A stretch of DNA of 8,567 nucleotides from Acidicaldus organivorans (GCA_000759655.1 KN174018.1:10076-18642); one strand, 5' to 3'. Counted from the stretch's first letter, positions 1-6,312 are shown. A program made the numbers and translations. Notes: a model not told the origin generated them from the sequence alone.

Positions 1-871
1 CGAGTCCATAGACGGCGAGATAGAACTCCTTGAGGAAGCGGAGCCACTCGGGGAGCAGAATGAGCAGGATGGTGCCGATCATCGCCCCGCCCGCCGCGTC
101 GATCCCGCCGAGCAGCCCCATGGTGAGGAAGACCACCGAGTCATCGAAGGAGAACTGGTCGGGGCTGATGTAGCGGAACGCCCCCGCGAACAGCGCCCCG
201 CCCAGCCCGGCGAGGATCGAGCTCAACGCGAAGGCGATCACCTTGACGCGGAAGACGTTGATACCGGTCACACTCGCCGCGAGCGGATTGTCGCGCACCG
301 CCTGCATGGCAAGCCCGAGGCGGGCCTTCTTGAGAGTGGTGACGAGAAAGGCGGTGAGGGTGAGGAAGAAAAGGCAGAGGCCGAGATAGTGCGAGGATCG
401 TTCGAGATCGAGCCCCCCGACGGAGGGGCGGGGGATATTGGGAATTCCATCCGGCCCGCGGCTCACACTCACCCAGTTGGTGAGCACCAGGGTGAGGATC
501 TCCTGAAACGAGATCGTGACCATGGCGAGATAGTGACCGGAGAGTTTGAGCGTGGCCGCGCCGAGCACGATGCCGAAGAGGCCGGCGATGAGGATGCCCC
601 CGATCGCTGCCACCGAGAAGGGAAGATGCAGCACGACGGTGCCCAGCGCGAGCCCGTAGGCGCCGAGCCCGAAGAAGGCTGCCTGGGCGATGTTGATCTG
701 TCCGGCAAAGCCCAGCACCACCGTCATGCCGAGTACGCCGATCGCGTAAGTGAAGGCCTGCATCAGGAGGTTGGTGACGTAGCCGTTGAGGGGCACGGCG
801 AGGATCAGCGCGAGCAGGATGAGAAAGCCCGCGGCCCAGGGGAGGATGGAGCGGAGGGGAGCGGCGCGCAT
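1..871 (-). CDS. livM: LivM-type permease of a branched-chain amino acid ABC importer (3' end off window)
   Basis: Inner-membrane permease that would pair with the LivH-type permease to form the channel of a HAAT-family ABC importer. The frame starts at ATG 869-871 (MRAAPLRSIL) and stays open to base 2, giving 290 codons; the C-terminus lies beyond the window edge. It is strongly hydrophobic throughout, with multiple membrane segments. The family signature GQINIAQAAFFGLGAY is at residues 57-72. The cytoplasmic EAA-like loop AVRDNPLAASVTGI, which contacts the ATPase subunit, is at about residues 191-204. LivM proteins are usually somewhat over 300 residues, so only a short tail should be missing. 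The start lies 1 nt after the livH stop and has an AGAAGG ribosome-binding site (878-883) inside the end of livH, so translational coupling is likely. The family is certain; the transported substrate (branched-chain amino acid, amide, urea or other) cannot be read from the permease. Confidence 0.93.
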   Translation of the reverse strand, partial: MRAAPLRSILPWAAGFLILLALILAVPLNGYVTNLLMQAFTYAIGVLGMTVVLGFAGQINIAQAAFFGLGAYGLALGTVVLHLPFSVAAIGGILIAGLFGIVLGAATLKLSGHYLAMVTISFQEILTLVLTNWVSVSRGPDGIPNIPRPSVGGLDLERSSHYLGLCLFFLTLTAFLVTTLKKARLGLAMQAVRDNPLAASVTGINVFRVKVIAFALSSILAGLGGALFAGAFRYISPDQFSFDDSVVFLTMGLLGGIDAAGGAMIGTILLILLPEWLRFLKEFYLAVYGL

Positions 872-872
872 G

Positions 873-1748
873 TCAGGCCTTCTCCGCAATTTTTTCGCCG
901 AAGAACCCTTGCGGGCGAAGAAGCAGGAAGAGGAAGAGCAGGAGGAAGGCGAAGGCGTCCTTGTACGGCACCGAAACGTAATAGGCGCCGAGCGTCTCGA
1001 CCACGCCGATGGTGAGGCCGCCGACAACGGCTCCCGCCACGTCGCCAAAGCCCCCGATGATGGTCGCGGCGAACGCCTTGAGCGCGATCTGCGCGCCGAG
1101 CCCCACCGAAACAAAGAGGATGGGGGCGACGAGGATGCCCGCGATCCCGCCCAAGACCGCCGAATAGACGAAGGTGAGCATGATCATCGCACTTACCCGG
1201 ATGCCAAGCAGGCTCGCCATCTCCTTGTCCTGCGAGACAGCCTGAAGCTTTTTGCCGAGCAGGGTGTGCTCGAAGAAGACGTATTGCAGGACGACGAGGA
1301 TCAGCGAAATGACGATGATTGCCACATACTGGCTGTCAAAGAAGACAGGGCCGATCGAAAATCCGGGATAGTCGGTAAGGCCGGGGAGGGTGGTCGGCTC
1401 TGGCCCATAAAGGGCAAGCACGAGATTGGTGATTAGGATCGAGGCGCCGATGGTCGAGATCACCACCGGCAGAAAGGAACGGAAACGTAACGGGTAATAG
1501 ACCCCGAGATTGAAGATCGCCCCCACCACCGCCATCAGCGCGAGAGTGATCAGGATGCCGAGCCAGTAGGGAAGGCCGAGCGTGACGGTGGTGATCACCA
1601 TCCCGTAGCCCCCCAGCATGGCGAACTGGCCTTGGGCGAAATTCACCACGTTGGTCGCGCGGTAGATCAGCACGAAGCCGAGGGCGACGAGCGCATAGAC
1701 CGCCCCGATGCCAAGGCCGGTGAAGAGGAGCTGAAAAATGATGCCCAT
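873..1748 (-). CDS. livH: LivH-type permease of a branched-chain amino acid ABC importer
   Basis: Inner-membrane permease, 291 residues, the usual length for LivH. It would dimerise with the LivM-type permease encoded next. The N-terminal helix carries the family signature around residues 20-40 (LVALGFVLIYRATNVVNFAQ). The cytoplasmic EAA-like loop AVSQDKEMASLLGI is at about residues 170-183, and the glycine-rich stretch ATIIGGFGDVAGAVVGG is at about 228-244. The C-terminus has the common LLRPQGFFGEK ending after a Leu/Phe-rich last helix. The ATG at 1746-1748 has a GCGAGG-like ribosome-binding site about 5 nt upstream. It lies 25 nt after the substrate-binding protein gene, with no terminator between them, so the two are very probably co-transcribed. 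Assignment to the LivH family is firm; substrate is inferred only from family membership. Confidence 0.95.
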   Translation of the reverse strand: MGIIFQLLFTGLGIGAVYALVALGFVLIYRATNVVNFAQGQFAMLGGYGMVITTVTLGLPYWLGILITLALMAVVGAIFNLGVYYPLRFRSFLPVVISTIGASILITNLVLALYGPEPTTLPGLTDYPGFSIGPVFFDSQYVAIIVISLILVVLQYVFFEHTLLGKKLQAVSQDKEMASLLGIRVSAMIMLTFVYSAVLGGIAGILVAPILFVSVGLGAQIALKAFAATIIGGFGDVAGAVVGGLTIGVVETLGAYYVSVPYKDAFAFLLLFLFLLLRPQGFFGEKIAEKA

Positions 1749-1773
1749 GACGGCCTCGCGGGCAGGGGGATGA

Positions 1774-2970
1774 TCAGGGCGGCGGGAAATCGACGCGCTT
1801 GATGAAGACGATCTTGCCGTGATCGTTCTTCACCACGTTATAGCCATGCAACCCATCGCCGTTGGCGTCGAAATCATAGGTCCCCTCCGCTCCGTGATAG
1901 CCGCGGATGGAGAGGATCGCCTCGCGCAACGCCTTGGGATCGGTCGATTTGGCCTTCTCGATGGCGATCGCGGCGAGGTGGATGGCATCATAGGTCCAGG
2001 CCGAGAACTGATCGGCGGGCACGTGGTGCGCCGCCTGATAGGCTTCGGCGTAGCGCTTGGCCTCGGGGCTCGAATCGGCGTTGAAGTCGGCGATCCCGTA
2101 GGTGCCCCAAAGGGCGGGGCCCGCGAGATGCAGCGCGGCGGTATCGGTGATCGAAGGCGAGCCCACCCAGGGGAGCCGCACCCCAAGCTGGCGCAGCTGG
2201 CGGGCGAAGACGCCGAGATCCTGTTCGTAGGTGAAATAACTTCCGATCACTTCCGCATCCGAGCCCTTGATGGCGAGCACCACCGGGGTGAAGTCGGGCG
2301 TCTGGTTGGCGTAGCCCTGGCTCGTCACCACGCTCGCTCCGAGCGCGGAAAGCTCGGCGGTGAGCAGCTTGTTGCCGCTTGAGCCAAAGGCGTCGGTCGA
2401 GGTGACCAGCGCCCATTTCTTGAAGCCCAGAGTGTGGACGCCGAAATCGGCGATCACCTTGGCGGAATAGGTGTCATTGGGCCGGCAGCGGAAGAACCAC
2501 GGATTGCCCATGTGGGTGAGATTGGGATCGGTGCCGCCGATGAAGACCGGCTTGGCGACGCGTCGCACATCGGGGTCCATGGCGTGGACCTGGGTGGAAC
2601 GCACCGAGCCGAGGAAGACGGCGATGTCGGGATTGCTGGCAAGGCGGTTGAAAGCGGCGACGATGCCGGGATTGGTGGTCTGATCGTCCTCGATCACCAG
2701 TTTGAGCTTGCGCCCGAGCACGCCCCCCTGGCCGTTGATTTCGGCGATGGCGAGCTCTGCCCCCCATTCCCCGTATTTCCCCGATTCGGCAGCGGGGCCG
2801 GTGAGGGGGGTTGCCATGCCGATTTCGATCTCGTCATCGGCGGCGCGCGCCACACCCGAAGCGGTGAGGATGAATGACGCGGCGAGCAGGATACCACCCA
2901 ACCCGTTGGTCCGCCGGCGCGTCATTGTCTTCGAAGCGGTACCCAATTTCCACGGCCGAAAAACCGCCAT
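1774..2970 (-). CDS. Periplasmic substrate-binding protein of a Liv/HAAT-type ABC importer
   Basis: Exported type-1 periplasmic binding protein (LivJ/LivK-like, Peripla_BP_6 type), 398 residues, that would deliver ligand to the permeases encoded downstream. Residues 1-43 look like a signal peptide: a long basic n-region containing TRRR (17-20), a hydrophobic core (about 24-40) and an ARA|ADD cleavage site after residue 43. The mature protein opens with the family-typical EIGMATPLTGPAAESGKYG (48-66). Segments equivalent to the ligand carboxylate- and amine-binding loops of LivJ are GSVRSTQV (121-128) and GGTDPNL (145-151). YDAIHLAA (327-334) and YDFDANGDG (365-373) are also family-typical. I chose ATG 2970 because GGGAGG sits 6 nt upstream; the internal ATG at 2923-2925 (Met16) has no visible ribosome-binding site. 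First gene of the Liv operon, followed after 25 nt by livH. The ligand is not determinable, since the family also binds amides, urea, aromatic compounds and others. Confidence 0.93.
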   Translation of the reverse strand: MAVFRPWKLGTASKTMTRRRTNGLGGILLAASFILTASGVARAADDEIEIGMATPLTGPAAESGKYGEWGAELAIAEINGQGGVLGRKLKLVIEDDQTTNPGIVAAFNRLASNPDIAVFLGSVRSTQVHAMDPDVRRVAKPVFIGGTDPNLTHMGNPWFFRCRPNDTYSAKVIADFGVHTLGFKKWALVTSTDAFGSSGNKLLTAELSALGASVVTSQGYANQTPDFTPVVLAIKGSDAEVIGSYFTYEQDLGVFARQLRQLGVRLPWVGSPSITDTAALHLAGPALWGTYGIADFNADSSPEAKRYAEAYQAAHHVPADQFSAWTYDAIHLAAIAIEKAKSTDPKALREAILSIRGYHGAEGTYDFDANGDGLHGYNVVKNDHGKIVFIKRVDFPPP

Positions 2971-2976
2971 GCGTTT

Positions 2977-2984
2977 CCTCCCTC
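2977..2984 (-). promoter_or_regulatory. Ribosome-binding site of the substrate-binding protein gene
   Basis: The minus strand reads GAGGGAGG here, with the GGGAGG core ending 6 nt before ATG 2970. This decides the start in favour of the longer signal peptide over the internal Met16. Confidence 0.7.
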
Positions 2985-2994
2985 GTTTGGGGGA

Positions 2995-3022
2995 AGCTTA
3001 ACCCCTCGCCTTCACGGCGCAA
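2995..3022 (-). promoter_or_regulatory. Weak candidate promoter for the Liv operon
   Basis: On the minus strand, TTGCGC (3017-3022) and TAAGCT (2995-3000) are separated by 16 nt and sit about 25-50 nt before the binding-protein ATG. Both boxes match the sigma-70 consensus only partly. The same stretch could form an imperfect stem-loop (CCCCTCGCC/GGCGCAAGG, 3002-3024) with no T-run, so it does not look like a terminator. The surrounding 119-nt gap (2971-3089) holds nothing else I can identify. Confidence 0.25.
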
Positions 3023-3089
3023 GGGCAGCAAGGAAGGCAAGCGGGGTGGGGGCAAGAGGGACGAAGGAGGGCGTAAGCGGCGCCGAACG

Positions 3090-3278
3090 TCAGAGGAAAG
3101 TGACGGCGAAGCCCGCGAGCACGAAGGGAAGCGGCGTCCAGATGAAGGCGATAATGATTCTCGGCAGGCCAAGATGGGAGCCAAAGAGGGTGAGGAGGGC
3201 AAGCACCAGGGCGATGGCGGCAAGGCCATAGCGCCAGCGATAGCGGAGGCTCAGCCTCTCCCACCAGCGCGCGCTCAT
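3090..3278 (-). CDS. Small two-helix membrane protein of unknown function, downstream of tRNA-Leu
   Basis: A 62-residue protein I do not recognise. The N-terminus is short and rich in Arg and Trp (Arg4, 8, 12, 14, 16; Trp5, 6, 15). Two probable membrane helices follow, at about residues 19-36 and 41-62, separated by a tight GLPR turn (37-40). The basic N-terminus predicts cytoplasmic N- and C-termini by the positive-inside rule. The second helix contains two prolines (WTPLPF, 47-52). The ATG at 3276-3278 is preferred because GAGGGAG (3286-3292) lies 7 nt upstream. The longer in-frame start at 3338 is rejected because it would translate the 3' half of the tRNA. The gene begins 30 nt after the tRNA CCA end with no terminator between, so it may share the tRNA promoter. 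It lies 119 nt before the Liv operon. Helix pattern and ribosome-binding site support a real gene; function is unknown. Confidence 0.62.
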   Translation of the reverse strand: MSARWWERLSLRYRWRYGLAAIALVLALLTLFGSHLGLPRIIIAFIWTPLPFVLAGFAVTFL

Positions 3279-3285
3279 CCCCCGG

Positions 3286-3292
3286 CTCCCTC
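3286..3292 (-). promoter_or_regulatory. Ribosome-binding site of the 62-residue membrane protein
   Basis: GAGGGAG on the minus strand, 7 nt before ATG 3278. It resembles the sites before the binding protein (2977-2984) and the MFS transporter (5181-5188). It is the main evidence for the short start rather than one inside the tRNA. Confidence 0.6.
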
Positions 3293-3308
3293 GCCCGGTA
3301 ATCTCTCT

Positions 3309-3394
3309 TGGTGCGAGAGGGGGGACTCGAACCCCCATGCCCGGAGGGCGCGCGATTTTGAGTCGCGTGCGTCTACCAATTCCGCCACTCTCGC
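3309..3394 (-). tRNA. tRNA-Leu, anticodon CAA (reads UUG), CCA encoded
   Basis: An 86-nt class II tRNA that folds completely. The acceptor stem is GCGAGAG/CTCTCGC, followed by discriminator A and an encoded CCA (3309-3311). The D-arm stem is GCG/CGC with the loop containing GGTAGA. The anticodon stem is CGCGA/TCGCG around the 7-nt loop CTCAAAA. The anticodon CAA is at 3358-3360. A long variable arm, GCCC-TCC-GGGC, marks the class II Leu/Ser/Tyr group. The T-arm is GGGGG-TTCGAGT-CCCCC. Anticodon, long variable arm and A73 together give tRNA-Leu. No mismatch is visible in any stem, so it should be functional. It lies between the MFS gene and the small membrane protein, all on the same strand. 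Confidence 0.97.
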
Positions 3395-3433
3395 TCCTTG
3401 GGCGGCGCCAAGACCGGGCCGCTGTCCGGCCTC

Positions 3434-3462
3434 TCGCTAACCGTCCCTCATGGCCCTGTCAA
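3434..3462 (-). promoter_or_regulatory. Candidate promoter of tRNA-Leu (and perhaps the small membrane protein)
   Basis: The minus strand has a perfect -35 TTGACA (3457-3462), then 17 nt, then TAGCGA (3434-3439) as a poor -10 match. A start site about 7 nt further on would give a leader of roughly 30 nt before the tRNA 5' end. A strong -35 with an ideal spacer in an intergenic gap just before a tRNA is suggestive; the weak -10 keeps the confidence moderate. The rest of the 113-nt gap (3395-3507) shows no clear Rho-independent terminator for the upstream MFS gene. There is only a short CTTGG/CCAAG inverted repeat at 3397-3412, just before the tRNA. Confidence 0.45.
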
Positions 3463-3507
3463 TCGGCGGCAAGACGGCAAACCCGAACGCAGAGCCTCAT
3501 GCGCCGC

Positions 3508-5175
3508 TCACTGGAACATTTTGACGACGCTCTTCAGCGTCTGATAGACGCCCCAGGCGATCGGGATCCCGATGCCGAGCCAGGCCAGCAGGGCGCCTGT
3601 GGTGAAGCCGCCCCGGTCGATGCCGTTCGAAAGCGAGGCGCTGGGCGTGGCCGGGCCCGTCGCCGTTTCGATATGGGGCACCACCTCCTCTTCCTTCATG
3701 AACCATTTGGCAGAGAGCGGCCGGATGAGGAGATTGGCGATCAGGCCGAGGAAGAGAAGCCCGGCGAGGATGAGAAGGGTGCGGTTATAGACCGCGGCGC
3801 GCGGCACGCCGGCGGCGATCTGGGCATCACGGATGAAGCCGACCAGGAGCGGGCCGATCACCCCGGCGGTGGACCAGGCGGTGAGCAGCAGGCCGTGGAT
3901 GGCGCCCACGAATTTGGTGCCGAAAATGTCGGCGAGATAGGCGGGAATGGTGGAAAAACCGCCGCCATACATCGAAAGCGCGATGCAGAGACAAAGAACG
4001 AAGAGCGCCTTGCTCCCCGCCGCGGCGGCAAACGAGGCCCCCGCATAGACGATCATGCCGAGGATGAAGAACGTGGTGTAGGTGTTCTTCCGCCCGATAT
4101 GGTCGGAGAGCGAGGCCCAGAAAAACCGCCCGGCGATGTTGAACAGCGAGAGCAACCCGGCGAAGCCCGCGGCAATCGCCGCCACCGCGGCGCGCTGCGC
4201 GGCATTGAGCTGGGTGAAGCCGACATCGGGCGCGCCGATCAGCTTGCCGGCGAAGATCTCCTGCAACATCGGCGAGGCCATGGCGAGCACGCCAATCCCC
4301 GCGCTCACATTGAGGCAGAGCACCGCCCAGATCAGCCAGAACTGGACCGTGCGCGGTGCCATGCGAAGATGGACATGGCCGCGGGCGATCATCGGGCGCC
4401 CCGTATGGGCGGGCGGCGTCCATCCCTCCGGCTGCCAGCCCTCGGGGGGAATGCGGTAGCCGAAGGCGCCGATCGAGATCACCACGAAATAGAGGATCCC
4501 GGTGATGAGAAAGGTCATCGCCACATTGTGCGCCCCGACCGGGTCGAACAGCGTCATCAGGTAATTGGCGAGCGGCGCGCCGATCATCGCCCCGCCACCG
4601 AAGCCCATGATCGCCATGCCGGTCGCCATGCCGCGCCGGTCGGGGAACCATTTGATCAGGGTGGAGACTGGCGAGATGTAGCCGAGCCCGAGCCCCACGC
4701 CGCCGATCAGCCCAAGACCGAGCCAGATCAGCCACAATTGGTGGAGGGTGACGCCGAGCGCGGCGATGATGTACCCGCCGCCCCAGCAGAGCGCCGCAAC
4801 CACCCCTGCCTTGCGTGGCCCGACCCGTTCCAGCCAGCCGCCCCAGAGCGCGGCCGAGGCGCCCAGAAAAACGATGGCGAGGGTAAAGGTGAACAAGAGA
4901 TAGGTGACCGGCCAGTCGCAGCTCCGGGTGAAGAGGATGTCGAGCAGGCCGGTGCCGGCGGGGCAGGCAAGCGATTTCGATCCGCCGATGGCGCGGGAGA
5001 GCGGCAGCCAATAGACGCTGAGCCCGTAGGCCATGCCGATGCAGAGATGGACCGCCACCGCGGCGGGCGGGACGAGCCAGCGGTTGAAACCGGCGCGGGC
5101 GATGATGCGCTCGCGATCGAGCAGGCCCGGCGCGGCGATCCGCCCGGTCCCTTGCGCAGTGACGGCATCGGTCAT
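3508..5175 (-). CDS. OFA-family (oxalate/formate antiporter-like) MFS transporter with an extra C-terminal helix
   Basis: Inner-membrane major facilitator, 555 residues, long for an MFS protein. The sequence matches the OFA group: LSRAIG (59-64) after helix 1, MFS motif A as GGWLERVGPRKAG (112-124), and the diagnostic run YISPVSTLIKWFPDRRGMAT (166-185) leading into GFGGGAMIGAP (191-201). A second motif-A copy, SDHIGRKNTY (357-366), opens the C-terminal half. Twelve helices can be placed between about residues 34 and 486. After a polar linker (487-524) comes a further hydrophobic helix, AWLGIGIPIAWGVYQTL (531-547), which resembles the short MFS small subunit often encoded next to such transporters. 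The start ATG 5173-5175 has GGGAGG 5 nt upstream. It follows fdsD by 38 nt without a terminator, so it probably belongs to the formate dehydrogenase operon. Formate or oxalate transport is inferred from family and context; the exact substrate and direction are not shown. Confidence 0.9.
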   Translation of the reverse strand: MTDAVTAQGTGRIAAPGLLDRERIIARAGFNRWLVPPAAVAVHLCIGMAYGLSVYWLPLSRAIGGSKSLACPAGTGLLDILFTRSCDWPVTYLLFTFTLAIVFLGASAALWGGWLERVGPRKAGVVAALCWGGGYIIAALGVTLHQLWLIWLGLGLIGGVGLGLGYISPVSTLIKWFPDRRGMATGMAIMGFGGGAMIGAPLANYLMTLFDPVGAHNVAMTFLITGILYFVVISIGAFGYRIPPEGWQPEGWTPPAHTGRPMIARGHVHLRMAPRTVQFWLIWAVLCLNVSAGIGVLAMASPMLQEIFAGKLIGAPDVGFTQLNAAQRAAVAAIAAGFAGLLSLFNIAGRFFWASLSDHIGRKNTYTTFFILGMIVYAGASFAAAAGSKALFVLCLCIALSMYGGGFSTIPAYLADIFGTKFVGAIHGLLLTAWSTAGVIGPLLVGFIRDAQIAAGVPRAAVYNRTLLILAGLLFLGLIANLLIRPLSAKWFMKEEEVVPHIETATGPATPSASLSNGIDRGGFTTGALLAWLGIGIPIAWGVYQTLKSVVKMFQ

Positions 5176-5180
5176 GCTTC

Positions 5181-5188
5181 CCTCCCTC
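5181..5188 (-). promoter_or_regulatory. Ribosome-binding site of the MFS transporter gene
   Basis: GAGGGAGG on the minus strand, with the GGGAGG core ending 5 nt before ATG 5175. It lies in the 38-nt gap after fdsD. The gap contains no promoter-like or terminator-like sequence, which supports read-through from the fds genes. Confidence 0.65.
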
Positions 5189-5213
5189 GTCTGTTTCTTC
5201 GACGGCGAACCGA

Positions 5214-5438
5214 TTATGCCGGGTTCGTCTCTTTTGCCAACAAGGCAACCGCGGCGCGCGCGAAGGGATCAAGCCCTTCGTCCCCCGCCTCGAGATGGGC
5301 GATGATCTGCCGGCGCATGCGCGGCTCCCAGAATTTGCGCAGATGATCGGCGATGTCTTCCGGCGCCCGCTCTGGCCCGCGATGGGCGAAGAAGCGGCTG
5401 ATCTGGTTGGCCATCATCACGAGTTTCTCAGGCGGCAT
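5214..5438 (-). CDS. fdsD: Formate dehydrogenase delta subunit FdsD
   Basis: Small cytoplasmic protein of 74 residues, the normal size for FdsD (formate dehydrogenase delta subunit family). In NAD+-dependent molybdenum formate dehydrogenases such as R. capsulatus FdsABG, this subunit accompanies the catalytic complex and is needed for a stable, active enzyme. The family pattern is clear: KLVMMANQISRFF (5-17), then the conserved block IADHLRKFWEPRMRRQI (29-45), then GLDPFARAAVALL near the C-terminus. I use the ATG at 5436-5438 (MPPEKLV). The in-frame upstream Met at 5504 would add 22 basic residues unlike the family and lies deep inside fdhD. AGGA with an 8-nt spacer precedes the chosen start. 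The gene overlaps the fdhD stop by 11 nt, indicating coupled translation. It ends in TAA at 5214-5216, 38 nt before the transporter gene. Confidence 0.93.
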   Translation of the reverse strand: MPPEKLVMMANQISRFFAHRGPERAPEDIADHLRKFWEPRMRRQIIAHLEAGDEGLDPFARAAVALLAKETNPA

Positions 5439-6312
5439 GGCTTTCGTCCTGCGTCTCGAGCGACATCTCGACCCGGTGGGGGTGGGTGAAGACCTCGAAT
5501 CCATCGGCGCGGGCGACGGCGATCAGGGTGATCCCGAGCGCTTCCGCCCGCCGCACGGCAAGCGCGGTGGGGGCGGAGACGGCGATCAGCAGCGGAGCGC
5601 CGAGCCGCGCCGTCTTCTGGATGAGTTCGAGCGAGACCCGCGAGGTGAGCAGGACCGCGCCCGAGCACCCGTCGCCGCCGCGCCGGAGCAGGGCGCCCGT
5701 CACCTTGTCGAGGGCGTTGTGGCGGCCGACATCCTCCCGTACGACTGCCTCGCTGCCGTCAAGCGGCCAGAAGGCAGCGGCGTGCAGGGCGCGGCTTTCG
5801 CGGTTGAGGCGTTGACCGGCGGCAAGCGCAGCCATCGCCTCCGCCACGTCCCGCGCGGTCAGGCGGAGACCAGCTTCAGCCCGCCGTGCAGAACCCTCCG
5901 GCGCAGGCGTGGCGAGCGCCGCCTCCAGACTTTCCGTGCCGCAAAGCCCACATCCGGTCGCCCCGAGCAGGAAACGCCGCCGCCGCCAGAAAGCCTCGAC
6001 GCGGTCCGGAGCCAGATCAACCCGCACCTCGATCCCGCTCTCGCCCGACTTCCCTTCGCCTCCGATCTCGCGGGGGACGATCTCGATCCCCCTGATATCC
6101 TCCGCCCGTTCGATCAGCCCCTCGTTGAAGCTGAACCCATAGGCGAAATCCTCGAGATCCGCCGGCGTGGCGAGCATCACGGCGTAGGTGGTCCGCTCGT
6201 AAGTGAAAGCAACCGGCGTCTCCTCGGCGAGGACGCGCCTCTCCTCCCGCCACACCCCGTCCCGATGGGCAAGCGGCCGGACAGCGCAAGCGGCGGCGGG
6301 AAGCGCGGCCAT
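5428..6312 (-). CDS. fdhD: Formate dehydrogenase accessory sulfurtransferase FdhD (FdsC in fds operons)
   Basis: Cytoplasmic accessory protein, 294 residues, near the usual family length. FdhD passes sulfur from a cysteine desulfurase to the molybdenum bis-MGD cofactor and is required before the cofactor gives an active formate dehydrogenase. The catalytic CxxC is present in GCGLCG, as Cys121 and Cys124. Other family blocks are DLEDFAYGFSFNEGLI (52-67), REDVGRHNALDKVTG (192-206), SRVSLELIQKTARLG (224-238) and SAPTALAV (246-253); the last three belong to the region that binds the cofactor nucleotides. No key residue appears missing. The ATG at 6310-6312 lies 3 nt after the fdsA stop; only a weak GAG-type ribosome-binding site is visible, so translation probably depends on coupling with fdsA. 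Its end overlaps fdsD by 11 nt. The order fdsA-fdhD-fdsD matches fdsA-fdsC-fdsD of R. capsulatus. Confidence 0.95.
   Translation of the reverse strand: MAALPAAACAVRPLAHRDGVWREERRVLAEETPVAFTYERTTYAVMLATPADLEDFAYGFSFNEGLIERAEDIRGIEIVPREIGGEGKSGESGIEVRVDLAPDRVEAFWRRRRFLLGATGCGLCGTESLEAALATPAPEGSARRAEAGLRLTARDVAEAMAALAAGQRLNRESRALHAAAFWPLDGSEAVVREDVGRHNALDKVTGALLRRGGDGCSGAVLLTSRVSLELIQKTARLGAPLLIAVSAPTALAVRRAEALGITLIAVARADGFEVFTHPHRVEMSLETQDESHAA

Noticed and set aside
1852..1876. DANGDG sequence in the binding protein as an EF-hand or dockerin calcium site
   Set aside because: A FDxNGD run at this C-terminal position is common in Liv-type binding proteins and is single, without the paired loops of an EF-hand or dockerin.
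389..2877. Several plus-strand open frames of 147-216 codons opposite the Liv genes
   Set aside because: All lie antisense to clear LivM, LivH and binding-protein coding sequence. They show the same biased charged composition and no recognisable motif.
3090..3338. An 82-residue form of the small membrane protein starting at 3338
   Set aside because: Its first residues (MGVRVPPLAPRE) are the 3' part of tRNA-Leu and its CCA end read as protein, a known artefact next to Leu/Ser tRNAs. A good ribosome-binding site supports the start at 3278.
3526..3541. Perfect 6-bp inverted repeat GACGCT-CTTC-AGCGTC as a terminator
   Set aside because: It lies inside the last codons of the MFS gene, is followed by no T-run on the minus strand, and the coding sequence continues for more than five codons after it.
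3337..5346. A 669-codon open frame on the plus strand, opposite the MFS gene, fdsD and the tRNA
   Set aside because: It is the antisense shadow of strongly supported minus-strand genes in high-G+C DNA. Its translation is a low-complexity, Arg/Gly/Asp/Glu-rich sequence with no domain, and it begins inside the tRNA gene.
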